From Bordetella pseudohinzii (GTDB lineage: Bacteria; Pseudomonadota; Gammaproteobacteria; Burkholderiales; Burkholderiaceae_B), in the NCBI RefSeq assembly GCF_000657795.2, contig NZ_JHEP02000011.1, positions 1 through 64,000 of the forward strand: a DNA stretch of 64,000 bases, written 5' to 3'. The notes under the pieces were generated by a model. The model did not search any database and had not been told where the DNA came from. It saw only the letters and a list, made by a program, of their open reading frames with translations. The stretch's first letter is position 1, and each line of letters opens with the position of its first letter. A program made the translations under genes and the position numbers. Below, piece by piece: positions 15,907-23,620 of this stretch.

Positions 15907-15932
15907 GGCCGGGGAAACCCGGCCTTTTTTTT
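15907..15932 (+). terminator. intrinsic terminator
   Basis: GGCCGGG GAAA CCCGGCC followed by eight T residues: a perfect 7-bp stem with a GNRA-type loop. It ends transcription coming from the left just before the tail genes, so the tail operon needs its own promoter or antitermination. Confidence 0.9.
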
Positions 15933-15978
15933 GGAGTCGAGATGTCTCGCCTCTATGTCTACAGCGCCTGAGTCCAGG

Positions 15979-16086
15979 ATGCTGTTGCTCATATCCGGCG
16001 CCGGCTCGGATGACCCCGTGCCGGTCGCGGCCGATTGGATGCGCGCCACCCGCGGCCCTTCCATCCGCGCCGGAAGGGGTCGATAG
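15979..16086 (+). CDS. small hypothetical ORF before the tail module
   Basis: A 35-residue ORF (MLLLISGAGSDDPVPVAADW and on) that follows a 9-codon ORF starting at 15942 with GGAG upstream. DPVPVAADWMRATRGPSIR looks like real protein and might be the remains of a head-tail joining protein. Weak support; AGG lies close to the ATG. Confidence 0.3.
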   Translation: MLLLISGAGSDDPVPVAADWMRATRGPSIRAGRGR

Positions 16087-16088
16087 CC

Positions 16089-16202
16089 ATGTCGTGGAGA
16101 AAAAACGTGATCTCAAGCATCAACCCGCCAAGTCCGGTCGCCGGCGGTCTGGACACCGAAAAACGCTACCGCATCCTTTGTGTGGACGTGGGGCCTGCAT
16201 GA
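16089..16202 (+). CDS. small hypothetical tail-operon ORF
   Basis: A 37-residue ORF beginning MSWRKNVISSINPPSP. Its stop overlaps the ATG of the next gene as ATGA, which suggests coupled translation. Could be a short structural or assembly protein; it is too short to classify. Confidence 0.4.
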   Translation: MSWRKNVISSINPPSPVAGGLDTEKRYRILCVDVGPA

Positions 16203-16729
16203 TACAGAAACAGCTTGAGGCAACCGTCCGCGATGCGCTGGTGCTGTTGCTGGCAGAGCAGGGGATTACCTTGCCGGTACTAGCGGCTCCCCCCCGGCCG
16301 ACGGAGCAAGGCAGCGTGGACGACGGGATCTACTTTTTCCTGCTCAACCGCGGCAAGCGTGGTTGGCAGGCGCGCAAGTACCACGATGACGGCGAAGGAC
16401 TGACGGCGACGGAGTCCCAGATCAACGAATCGATGTATCAGTACCAGGCCTTCGTCGAGAACGACCCTGACTCGCCGACACAGCTACTGGCCTCGGATGT
16501 CCTGGCCGTCGTCCGCGGCGTGCTTCAGTCAATGAGGTTTACCCAAAGCATGACGGCGGCGGGCATCGGCGTGCAGCGCGCGACGGAAATAGCAATGTCT
16601 TCGTTCGTGAATGAGGGGAGCAACTCCGACTTCAACCCTAGTTTCACCATCATCTTCACCCACCATCGCAACATCACCCAGGCCACGGCGCACATCGAGC
16701 AGATTGTGTCGGGCATTCATCGAATTTGA
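16199..16729 (+). CDS. phage gateway/neck protein, LIC_12616-like family
   Basis: A 176-residue protein at the head-proximal end of the tail operon. The N-terminus IQKQLEATVRDALVLLLAEQ is helical, followed by mixed alpha/beta segments (YQYQAFVENDPDSP, SFTIIFTHHRN). The length and its place directly before the DUF3383-type sheath match the tail terminator or gateway proteins of myoviruses, which cap the tail tube. In a headless particle it would form the blunt top end. Family name given from memory; moderate confidence. Confidence 0.62.
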   Translation: MIQKQLEATVRDALVLLLAEQGITLPVLAAPPRPTEQGSVDDGIYFFLLNRGKRGWQARKYHDDGEGLTATESQINESMYQYQAFVENDPDSPTQLLASDVLAVVRGVLQSMRFTQSMTAAGIGVQRATEIAMSSFVNEGSNSDFNPSFTIIFTHHRNITQATAHIEQIVSGIHRI

Positions 16730-16739
16730 GGGAAATGAT

Positions 16740-18248
16740 ATGTCCATCAAAATGACTCGCTACGTCCGGATCATCAGTGCGGTGATCGGCGCTAATGCCG
16801 TCGCCCAGCAACAGCTGACCGGCCGGCGCTTTACCACCGACCCGCGCGTGCCTGTCGGCAAGATCGTCTCTGTGCGCCCGGGCGGCGCTGACGACTACTT
16901 CGGTTCGGATTCGCCCGAGGCGGCCTTTGCACGCCAGTACTTCTCCTACGTCAGCCCGGCGCCCGCCTCCCAGGCGCCGGAGTTGCAGTTCGCGGCTTAT
17001 CCCGACGCGGCGCGGCCGGGGCGCCTGTACGGCTATCGGATCTCGGCCAGCCTGGCCGACTTCCAGGCCGTCACTGCTGGCGAACTCAACATCAAAGTCG
17101 GCGAGTTCGACTACGCGCTGACCGGCATTGACCTGTCGGCCGCCACAAGCCTGGCCAGCGTGGCGCAGCTGGTCACGGCGGCGATAGGCACGGCGGCCAC
17201 TGCCCAATCTGGCGCCACCGCGACCGCGACCTATGACGCCATTGCCGGCGCTTTCTCCGTGGAGTCCGCGGTGGCGGGTCCGGGGGCCATTGTCGTGTCG
17301 CCGGCCTCCAGCAGCGACCTCGGCGCCATGATGGCGCTGCTGGGGGCCCAGGCGATCAGCTCGCCGGGGTCTCTCCCCATGACGCCCCTGGAGGCTTTCC
17401 GCGCGGCCGAGAGCGTGACCGATTCGTTTGGTTCGGCCTCCTTCGGCGTCGCGGTGGCCCTGGAGGACGCGATCCCCCTGGCGGAATACGTTTCAGGCGA
17501 AAACGTGAAATACCAGATGTACTGGTCCGTGAGCTCGGTGACGGCCGACGCCTGGAATGCCGCCATGATCGGAACGGCTTCCACCGGTTTGATCCTGAAT
17601 GGCACGGCGAACGAGTACAAGGAAGCCCTGCCGATGGCCGTGATGGCGGCGACCGATTACGACCGTACCAACGCCACCATCAACTATATGTTCCGCCAGT
17701 CTGGCGTCACGCTCACGTCCGATGTGACGGACGACCAGATGGCGGACTTCTACGATGCCCTGCGAGTGAACTACTACGGCCAGACGGCCAGCGCGGGCCA
17801 GAACATCTCGTTCTTTCAGCGCGGCTACCTCATGGGTGGCGCGACCGCCCCGCTGGACATGTCGGTGCATGCGAATGAGCAGTGGCTCAAGGCCTATATG
17901 ACCGCTCAGCTGATGAGCCTGCTTTTGACCACGAACAAGATTCCGGCCAATAACGATGGCCGCGGCATGGTCATGGCCATCATTCAGGACGGCGTCAACA
18001 AGGCACTGAACAACGGCACCATCTTGATCGGCAAGACGCTGACCGAGCTGCAGAAGGTCGCCGTGGGCCAGCTCACGAACGACGCTCTGGCGTGGCACGA
18101 CGTGCAGGACAAGGGTTACTGGTATGACGTCAGTATCGCGCAGGAGACGGGCGAATCCGGCGTGACCGAGTACACGGCCAAATACACGCTGGTCTATTCC
18201 AAGGGTGACATGATCCGCAAGGTGGAAGGCTCTCACAACCTGGTGTGA
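16740..18248 (+). CDS. contractile tail sheath protein, DUF3383 type
   Basis: A 502-residue structural protein beginning MSIKMTRYVRIISAVIGANA. The segment GRRFTTDPRVPVGKIVSV, a large Ala/Thr/Ser-rich central domain and a C-terminal beta strand segment (YTAKYTLVYSKGDMIRKVEG) agree with DUF3383 sheath proteins known from Bcep781-like myoviruses. It forms the outer contractile sleeve that drives the tube through the target envelope. GGGAAATG precedes the ATG. It is followed by an intrinsic terminator before the tube gene. Confidence 0.83.
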   Translation: MSIKMTRYVRIISAVIGANAVAQQQLTGRRFTTDPRVPVGKIVSVRPGGADDYFGSDSPEAAFARQYFSYVSPAPASQAPELQFAAYPDAARPGRLYGYRISASLADFQAVTAGELNIKVGEFDYALTGIDLSAATSLASVAQLVTAAIGTAATAQSGATATATYDAIAGAFSVESAVAGPGAIVVSPASSSDLGAMMALLGAQAISSPGSLPMTPLEAFRAAESVTDSFGSASFGVAVALEDAIPLAEYVSGENVKYQMYWSVSSVTADAWNAAMIGTASTGLILNGTANEYKEALPMAVMAATDYDRTNATINYMFRQSGVTLTSDVTDDQMADFYDALRVNYYGQTASAGQNISFFQRGYLMGGATAPLDMSVHANEQWLKAYMTAQLMSLLLTTNKIPANNDGRGMVMAIIQDGVNKALNNGTILIGKTLTELQKVAVGQLTNDALAWHDVQDKGYWYDVSIAQETGESGVTEYTAKYTLVYSKGDMIRKVEGSHNLV

Positions 18249-18267
18249 CCGGGAAGCAAACATTTTT

Positions 18268-18293
18268 GACGGCTTGCGAGCCGTCTTTTTTTT
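18268..18293 (+). terminator. intrinsic terminator between sheath and tube genes
   Basis: GACGGCT TGCG AGCCGTC followed by eight T residues, 20 bp after the sheath stop. Placed inside the tail operon, it would set a ratio between sheath and downstream products, or require antitermination for the rest of the tail genes. Confidence 0.85.
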
Positions 18294-18304
18294 GAGGATC
18301 AGAC

Positions 18305-18754
18305 ATGTTCGATACTTCCGCTATCGGGGTCGCCCTGCGCTGCGTTGCCAGCGAGTCCTTCCCCTTCGGCTTCACGATTACCGAATTCGCCGACGATGCC
18401 GACCCCTTCGATATTCCGGCCATCGACATCGCCACCGCGGTGATGAACCTCAACGGCGATCTGGTGGTGTACAACGCGCCGACACCCATCTCCATCACCC
18501 TCAGCGTGATTCCGGGCAGCGATGCGGACAACAACCTCGCGGTGGTCTTCGAGGCGAACCGTGTAGCCAAGAACAAGCGTCAGGCGCGTGATCGGATCAC
18601 GCTGGTGGCCACGTTCCCGGACGGCACCGTCCTGACGCTTAGCGAGGGCAAGATGACGAACGGCATGCCCGGCAACTCGGCGGCGTCCGCTGGCCGTCTG
18701 AAGTCGAAGTCCTATACCTTCGTTTTCCAGAACCTTTTCCGCATCCGCGCCTAA
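18305..18754 (+). CDS. tail tube protein
   Basis: A 149-residue beta-rich protein directly after the sheath gene, with TGAGGATC upstream. Segments such as FTITEFADDADPFDIPAIDI, ISITLSVIPGSDADNNLAVV and KSKSYTFVFQNLF match the tube proteins accompanying DUF3383-type sheaths. Hexamer rings of it build the rigid inner tube. Assignment from size, position and beta-strand pattern. Confidence 0.72.
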   Translation: MFDTSAIGVALRCVASESFPFGFTITEFADDADPFDIPAIDIATAVMNLNGDLVVYNAPTPISITLSVIPGSDADNNLAVVFEANRVAKNKRQARDRITLVATFPDGTVLTLSEGKMTNGMPGNSAASAGRLKSKSYTFVFQNLFRIRA

Positions 18755-18763
18755 GGGCCCGCC

Positions 18764-19219
18764 ATGGCTGACCTGCTCAAGCCTCGCGTCGTCATGGTGA
18801 AAAACCGTGATGGCGTCGAGAAGGCATTCACCATTTCCCGCCTGCCGGCCACGGTGGCGCGGGAGGTGATCGCCAAGTATCCGCTGTCCAATATTCCCAA
18901 ACTGGGCGACTACCAGACCTCGGAAGAGGTCATGAAAAAGCTCATGAGCTATGTGGCCGTGGATCTGGAGGGCCGGGAGCAACGCCTGACCACCCAGGCG
19001 CTCATCGATAACCATGTCGACGACGGTATCCAGCTGATGAGGCTGGAGGTCGAGATGATCGAGGAGAACACCGGTTTTTTCGGACTCGGCGGGCAGCGCG
19101 GTTTCCTGGACTGCCTGTTGGAAAAGTTTCTCCTATCGATTACGCCAATGCTGACCCCTTTATTGGATCAATTGTCAGCTCAGGACTCGCCCGACTCGTC
19201 GAGCTCAAGACCGAAATAG
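18764..19219 (+). CDS. tail assembly chaperone (zero-frame product)
   Basis: A 151-residue protein between tube and tape measure genes, the universal position of the lambda G/T-type chaperones. It is mostly helical (TVAREVIAKYPLSN, SEEVMKKLMSYVAVDLEG). The reading frame overlaps a second open frame (-1) that runs to 19308 without a stop and codes for a well-formed acidic helix, so a frameshifted longer product is expected. The proteins coat the tape measure during tail assembly. Confidence 0.75.
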   Translation: MADLLKPRVVMVKNRDGVEKAFTISRLPATVAREVIAKYPLSNIPKLGDYQTSEEVMKKLMSYVAVDLEGREQRLTTQALIDNHVDDGIQLMRLEVEMIEENTGFFGLGGQRGFLDCLLEKFLLSITPMLTPLLDQLSAQDSPDSSSSRPK

Positions 19220-19308
19220 ACCTGGAGGAGGCGATGGACCTCTGGGAGATCGCCACGACCAACAAGGTCAATGAAATCCGCGCGATGGAAGCGGAAAAAA
19301 GGAAGTGA
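19075..19308 (+). other. -1 frameshift extension of the tail chaperone
   Basis: A canonical slippery heptamer T TTT TTC lies at 19075-19081 in the right phase (GGT TTT TTC). The -1 frame is open from there to a TGA at 19306 and encodes DPFIGSIVSSGLARLVELKT, then EIDLEEAMDLWEIATTNKV, typical of chaperone extensions. A weaker slippery site G GAA AAG is at 19120-19126. The fused product would be 181 residues. Confidence 0.68.
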
Positions 19309-19309
19309 G

Positions 19310-20926
19310 ATGGCCTTGCTGGACGCGCTGACCTACATCATCGATGCGGACAACTCCAAGCTGAATAGGGAGATCGACAAATCGAAGAAGAAAATCGACG
19401 AACTCAGTGAATCGCTGCGGACGGCCGAGGGCCGGGCGGCGACGATGGGAGAGAAGGTCAAAGGGGCCCTCTCCCGGATCCGCTCGTCGATGGTGGACAT
19501 TCTGGCCGACTCTCAGGCGCTGCAAAGGTTCAACGACCATGTCCGTGCGGTCGAGCAGATCCGGAGTACCAGCGAGACGCTGGGGGTGGCCGTTGGCGAC
19601 GTGGACGCCTTCGGCAAGGCTGTCGAGAGGATGGGAGGCGATGCGCAGGGCGCGCAAGAATCCTTGACCAACATGGCTCAGTCGATAGGTCAGGCGCTTG
19701 AGGACGTCGACTCCGGCCAGGCCCAGACGTTCAGGGCACTTGGCATCAGCCTGAAGGATGTCGACGGCGACGCAAAAAACGCGGCGCAGGGCCTGATCGA
19801 ACTTGCCGGCGCCGTCGAGGGAATGGGGCGCGGGCAAGCGGTTTTTCGGATCAATCAACTCGGCATCACGGACAGCCCTACGGTCGAACTGCTTCTCAAG
19901 GGCCGCCAGGAAGTCGAGCGCATGCTGCGCGTCCAGAAAGAACAGGGTGTCATTAGCAGCGGGGCCGCCGAACGGGTGCGGGCCTACTCGGAGACGCTGG
20001 CCAAGCTGCGGCAGAGCGTCGGCGTGGCTACCGGGGGGATCGTCGATTTGATGCTTCCGGCCGTCACATGGTTCATCGAAAAGCTTGACTCGGTGGTCAA
20101 GTGGGTGAATAGCCATGAGACGCTCGTCGCGGGGTTCTTCATCGGCCTGTCGACCATTCTGACCGTGATGTTCCTGCCGGCCATGATTTCGACAACCGCG
20201 GCGATGTGGGCCTTGGTCGCCCCTTTTCTCGCGGTAGCGGCCCCGATCGCCGCCGTGGCGGCGCTCTTTGCGGCGCTGTATGACGATGTGATGAACTTCC
20301 AGGAAGGGAATGATTCATTCATTGGGCAGCTCTCCGAGAGGTATCCGATCGTCGGCCAGGCGGTCTCGCTGATGGCCGGGGAGGTCAAGGCGGCATTCCA
20401 GCGGAGTGTCGACGCCATCGAGGGAGCTTGGGAGAAGATCAAGGGATTCCCGGAGAAGGCGATCGGCGCGTTCTCCGCGATGGGCGCGGCCATCAGCGAT
20501 ATCTTCGACGCCATCGTGAATGTTGTTAAGAGCGCATGGACCTATGTGGGCAGCATTTTCGACAGTGTGTCTTCGGCCATCAAGAAGATTGGCAAGTGGA
20601 TGGGATTTGGCGGTGGCGATGATATCCAGGTAACGCAGGAAGCGATGTCGCAGGGCCTATCGGATGCCGAGGCAAGGGCCGCCGACAACATGAGGGCGGC
20701 GCAAGCACAGCTAGGCCAGGCGGGCGCGAACCCTATGAACCCGGTGACATCGAATGCGATTTCGAACACCAGCAACGCGCGCACCGAGAACAATATCCAG
20801 GTGGGCCCGGTCACGGTTCAAACGCAGGCGACCGACGCGCAGGGCATCAGTCGAGAGATGGGCAGCGAGTTGAAAGACCAGCTTAAGAACGTTCAGGCGG
20901 ATTCAGCCACGGGTATGGAGCGGTAA
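19310..20926 (+). CDS. tail tape measure protein (short)
   Basis: A 538-residue protein with an N-terminal coiled coil (NSKLNREIDKSKKKIDELSE), a long helical middle and a hydrophobic segment at about residues 280-340 (AGFFIGLSTILTVMFLPAMI and neighbours), then an amphipathic C-terminus. It sets tail length and occupies the tube. With about 0.15 nm per residue, the known rule of thumb, it predicts a tail near 80 nm. GTGAG precedes the ATG at 19310; a frame opening 13 codons upstream overlaps the chaperone extension. Confidence 0.88.
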   Translation: MALLDALTYIIDADNSKLNREIDKSKKKIDELSESLRTAEGRAATMGEKVKGALSRIRSSMVDILADSQALQRFNDHVRAVEQIRSTSETLGVAVGDVDAFGKAVERMGGDAQGAQESLTNMAQSIGQALEDVDSGQAQTFRALGISLKDVDGDAKNAAQGLIELAGAVEGMGRGQAVFRINQLGITDSPTVELLLKGRQEVERMLRVQKEQGVISSGAAERVRAYSETLAKLRQSVGVATGGIVDLMLPAVTWFIEKLDSVVKWVNSHETLVAGFFIGLSTILTVMFLPAMISTTAAMWALVAPFLAVAAPIAAVAALFAALYDDVMNFQEGNDSFIGQLSERYPIVGQAVSLMAGEVKAAFQRSVDAIEGAWEKIKGFPEKAIGAFSAMGAAISDIFDAIVNVVKSAWTYVGSIFDSVSSAIKKIGKWMGFGGGDDIQVTQEAMSQGLSDAEARAADNMRAAQAQLGQAGANPMNPVTSNAISNTSNARTENNIQVGPVTVQTQATDAQGISREMGSELKDQLKNVQADSATGMER

Positions 20927-21486
20927 TGCAGCTATTAGACGCCCTTTCAACGTCCACGCAGCAGCAGGTTTCGATTCTGGACTCCGAGACGTTTCAGATC
21001 ATCTTCGCGTCCGCGGAGCCCATGCGGATCAACGTCAAGGAAAAAAAGCGGGCCACGAAGTTTGCCGTGGAGGACGGAACCGACCGCTCCGATCATGTCG
21101 TCCGCGAGCTGACGAATATCGAGATCGAATTTCTGTTGGTCGACGATACGCGGAATCAGTTTGAATCTTTACGCCAGGCATTTGAGCAGAACAAGCTCGT
21201 CACGGTTCAGACCAAGGTTCGATCCTACGAGAACATGCTCATCGTGGATGTTCCGCATAATGAAACGCCCGAGCTGGGGACCGCGATAAGCATCCCCATC
21301 CAATTGCAGGAATGGGTGGAGGTGAAATCCGCTTTCGGCGAGCTGCCGCCTGAAAAAGTGGCGAACAAGAGCCAATCCAGCACCGTAAAACGGGGGCAGC
21401 AGACCACCAGAGATGTCGACCCCGAAACGAAGAAAAAGGCGGGCGTCATGGATGATTGGGGTAAAACGGCGAGAGGTCAAAAATGA
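20926..21486 (+). CDS. baseplate or distal-tail protein
   Basis: A 186-residue protein starting MQLLDALSTSTQQQVSIL, its ATG overlapping the tape measure stop. Beta-rich core (IEIEFLLVDDTRNQFESLRQ, ISIPIQLQEWVEV) followed by a charged, disordered tail. Position after the tape measure suggests a tube-to-baseplate connector or LysM-like gp53 homologue. No catalytic motif seen. Confidence 0.6.
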   Translation: MQLLDALSTSTQQQVSILDSETFQIIFASAEPMRINVKEKKRATKFAVEDGTDRSDHVVRELTNIEIEFLLVDDTRNQFESLRQAFEQNKLVTVQTKVRSYENMLIVDVPHNETPELGTAISIPIQLQEWVEVKSAFGELPPEKVANKSQSSTVKRGQQTTRDVDPETKKKAGVMDDWGKTARGQK

Positions 21487-21791
21487 GGCTGTTAGATCTG
21501 CTGGCGGTGCCGAATCAGACGTTTTCGGCCACGATCAACAGCGTTTTGTGGGAGCTGACCATCAAGGTCGCGCGTGGCACGATGCTGGCTGACGTCCGTC
21601 GTGATGGCGTGGACCTGGTTTTGGGGCAGCGGATCGTCGCCGAGTTTCCCATCCTGCCGTACCGATACCTTGGCCACCAGGGCAACTTTGCCATCCTGAC
21701 TCGGGACGGCGAATTGCCATGGTGGGAGGAGTTTGGGCGCTCGCAGTCGCTGATTTACCTGGATCCTTCGGAGGTCGGCCTCGATGATTGA
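21483..21791 (+). CDS. baseplate plug protein
   Basis: A 102-residue beta-strand-rich protein (NSVLWELTIKVARGTMLADV, GQRIVAEFPILPYRYL) located between the tail-tip protein and hub genes. Small proteins of this size and pattern, often called phage baseplate plug, occur in this spot in contractile tails. ATG overlaps the previous stop. Confidence 0.6.
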   Translation: MRLLDLLAVPNQTFSATINSVLWELTIKVARGTMLADVRRDGVDLVLGQRIVAEFPILPYRYLGHQGNFAILTRDGELPWWEEFGRSQSLIYLDPSEVGLDD

Positions 21792-22608
21792 CCTACGCGC
21801 CATTCGGATCGGGATAGAGGTCTCCGGTCGGATGAACTACTACAGCGCGGCGGATGGGATGCGGATCCGGGCCAGCGGCACGAAGTACGCCAACGCCACG
21901 CAAAATGAATGCACGGTCACGATCTCCAATCTGAGGCGCGAGACCCGGGATTTCCTCCTGACCGAGACCAGCCCTTTCAATAAGAACCGTACGCCCAAGC
22001 GGCTGGTCGTCGAAGTGGGGCGGGTATCGACCGGCCTGTTCAAGGTCTACACGGGGGACATCATCAGTGCCGAGCCGAGCAGTCCGCCGGATGTCGACAT
22101 CGTCCTGAAGTCCAAGACGGGCAACTCGGCGAATGGGAAGGTGGTCTCCAAGAGCGCTCAGGCCACATCGAAGCTATCGGCCATCGCCGCGGCGGTGGCG
22201 ACGGACATTGGCGCCACGCTCGACTTTCAGGCGCAGGACAAACTGATTGCGAACTACACCTATACCGGCGGTGCGCTGGGCCAGGTCAACCGGCTGGCGG
22301 AAGCGGGCGGGGTCCGGGCATTCGTGGATGACATGAGACTGATTGTGCAGGACTTCGACAAGGCCGTGAAAGGCCGCGTCAAGATCCTGAATATGAATAG
22401 CGGCATGGTGGGGATTCCCAAGGCCACAGAGAAGGGCGTGGAGGTCACCTACCTGATCGACGGCGAGTCGGTCCTGGGTGGAACGCTACGCCTGGAGAGC
22501 AAGTTCAACCGGTCGCTCAACGGCGACTACAAGATCGACCAGCTGAAGTTCAACGTGGCCAGCCACGAAGATCCTTTTTTCTATGAAGCGACATGCAGCC
22601 GACTGTAG
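21784..22608 (+). CDS. baseplate hub protein (gp27/D-like)
   Basis: A 274-residue protein whose N-terminal beta barrel (ECTVTISNLRRETRDFLL, FKVYTGDIISAEPSSPPDVD) and following LSAIAAAVATDIGATLDF helix match hub proteins that connect tube and spike. A C-terminal strand pair around KGVEVTYLIDGESVLGG closes the hub fold. It overlaps both neighbours, as hub and spike genes usually do. Confidence 0.72.
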   Translation: MIDLRAIRIGIEVSGRMNYYSAADGMRIRASGTKYANATQNECTVTISNLRRETRDFLLTETSPFNKNRTPKRLVVEVGRVSTGLFKVYTGDIISAEPSSPPDVDIVLKSKTGNSANGKVVSKSAQATSKLSAIAAAVATDIGATLDFQAQDKLIANYTYTGGALGQVNRLAEAGGVRAFVDDMRLIVQDFDKAVKGRVKILNMNSGMVGIPKATEKGVEVTYLIDGESVLGGTLRLESKFNRSLNGDYKIDQLKFNVASHEDPFFYEATCSRL

Positions 22609-23279
22609 CCCCCGATATTGACGGCGCGGACGATGGAAGCCTGTCAGCCGTCCTGAAGTCCTGGATACGTGCCTTCGTCCGCGAGAACCTTGACGATATG
22701 CTGCCGGCCCAGGTGGTCTCCTATGACGACGCCTCCAACCGCGCCGTGATCAAGCCGCTCATCATGATCGGCACGACGGATGGGAAGAAGATTTCGCGCG
22801 GCAGCATCCCGAACATCCCGGTGTTCCGCTTCGGCGGCGGGGGCTTCTTCATGCGGTTTCCCATCAAACCCGGGGACTTCGGATGGTTGAAGGCGAACGA
22901 CCGCGACGTTTCACTGATGTTCCAGCGCGGCGGCGGGGAAGACTGGCCGAATACGGAACGGCTGCATTCATTCTCCGACGCGATGTTCTTCCCCGACACG
23001 ATCAAGGATTGGGCGATCGATGGCGAAAACGCGGACGCGCTGGTACTGCAGTCCATGGATGGCGCGACCAGCCTGGCGTTGCATGACGGGAGAATCGTCC
23101 TGAAAGGCGCTGAGTTCGTGGTGGAGACGGAAGCCATGACGGTCAAATGCCCCACGCATTTCGAGCAACCCATCCGCGCCGACCACGGCATGGATCACGA
23201 TGGTGTCCGAATCGACAAGAGCCACGGACACACGAATGTACAGAACGGACCGGCGACTTCCGGCGGGGTGGCAGGATGA
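22593..23279 (+). CDS. baseplate spike protein (gp138/V-like) with HxH apex motif
   Basis: A 228-residue membrane-piercing spike. An OB-like domain (AQVVSYDDASNRAVIKPL, FPIKPGDFGWLKANDRD) is followed by a beta helix and the apex sequence DKSHGHTNVQNGPATSGG, in which the two His of HGH would bind an iron ion at the needle tip, as in P2 gpV and phi92 gp138. Presence of an intact apex argues that the tail is still a functional injection device. Confidence 0.82.
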   Translation: MQPTVAPDIDGADDGSLSAVLKSWIRAFVRENLDDMLPAQVVSYDDASNRAVIKPLIMIGTTDGKKISRGSIPNIPVFRFGGGGFFMRFPIKPGDFGWLKANDRDVSLMFQRGGGEDWPNTERLHSFSDAMFFPDTIKDWAIDGENADALVLQSMDGATSLALHDGRIVLKGAEFVVETEAMTVKCPTHFEQPIRADHGMDHDGVRIDKSHGHTNVQNGPATSGGVAG

Positions 23280-23620
23280 TCACGTTTCAGACTGACGAGA
23301 ACAACGACTTCGTGACGCTTCCCAACGGGAACCTCGCCATGGCGATGGGCCGCGATGCGGTCGCCCAGGAGGCCAGGCACTTCGCGGCCACGGTTCGCAC
23401 GGAGATGATCCACGCCTACGACGAGGGCATTCCGTTCCTGCGCGAGACCTTTAGCAAGCAGCCGAACCTGGCGCAGTTTGAGGCGTCCTTGCGGCGTCGC
23501 TTGCTGGACACGCCCGATGTGACGGGGATACTGAGCTTGGCGACCCGGATCGAGGGCGAGACGCTGGACTACACGGTGACGCTACAAACCACATACGGCA
23601 CGGTAACGATATATGGCTGA
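23276..23620 (+). CDS. baseplate wedge protein, gp25/W-like
   Basis: A 114-residue protein. The features LPNGNLAMAMGRDAVAQEA, RTEMIHAYDEGIPF and LRRRLLDTPDVTGIL with a final beta strand are typical of gp25-like wedge components, which start sheath polymerisation. ATG overlaps the spike stop. Confidence 0.72.
   Translation: MITFQTDENNDFVTLPNGNLAMAMGRDAVAQEARHFAATVRTEMIHAYDEGIPFLRETFSKQPNLAQFEASLRRRLLDTPDVTGILSLATRIEGETLDYTVTLQTTYGTVTIYG

Larger units (their letters stand above)
15662..16088. other. junction region where head genes are missing
   Basis: This 427-bp interval joins early genes directly to tail genes. It contains a gene remnant (15777-15887), an intrinsic terminator, and two very short ORFs. 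The stretch 15662-15776 has no supported coding. Nothing here could encode terminase, portal, protease or capsid. Confidence 0.7.
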
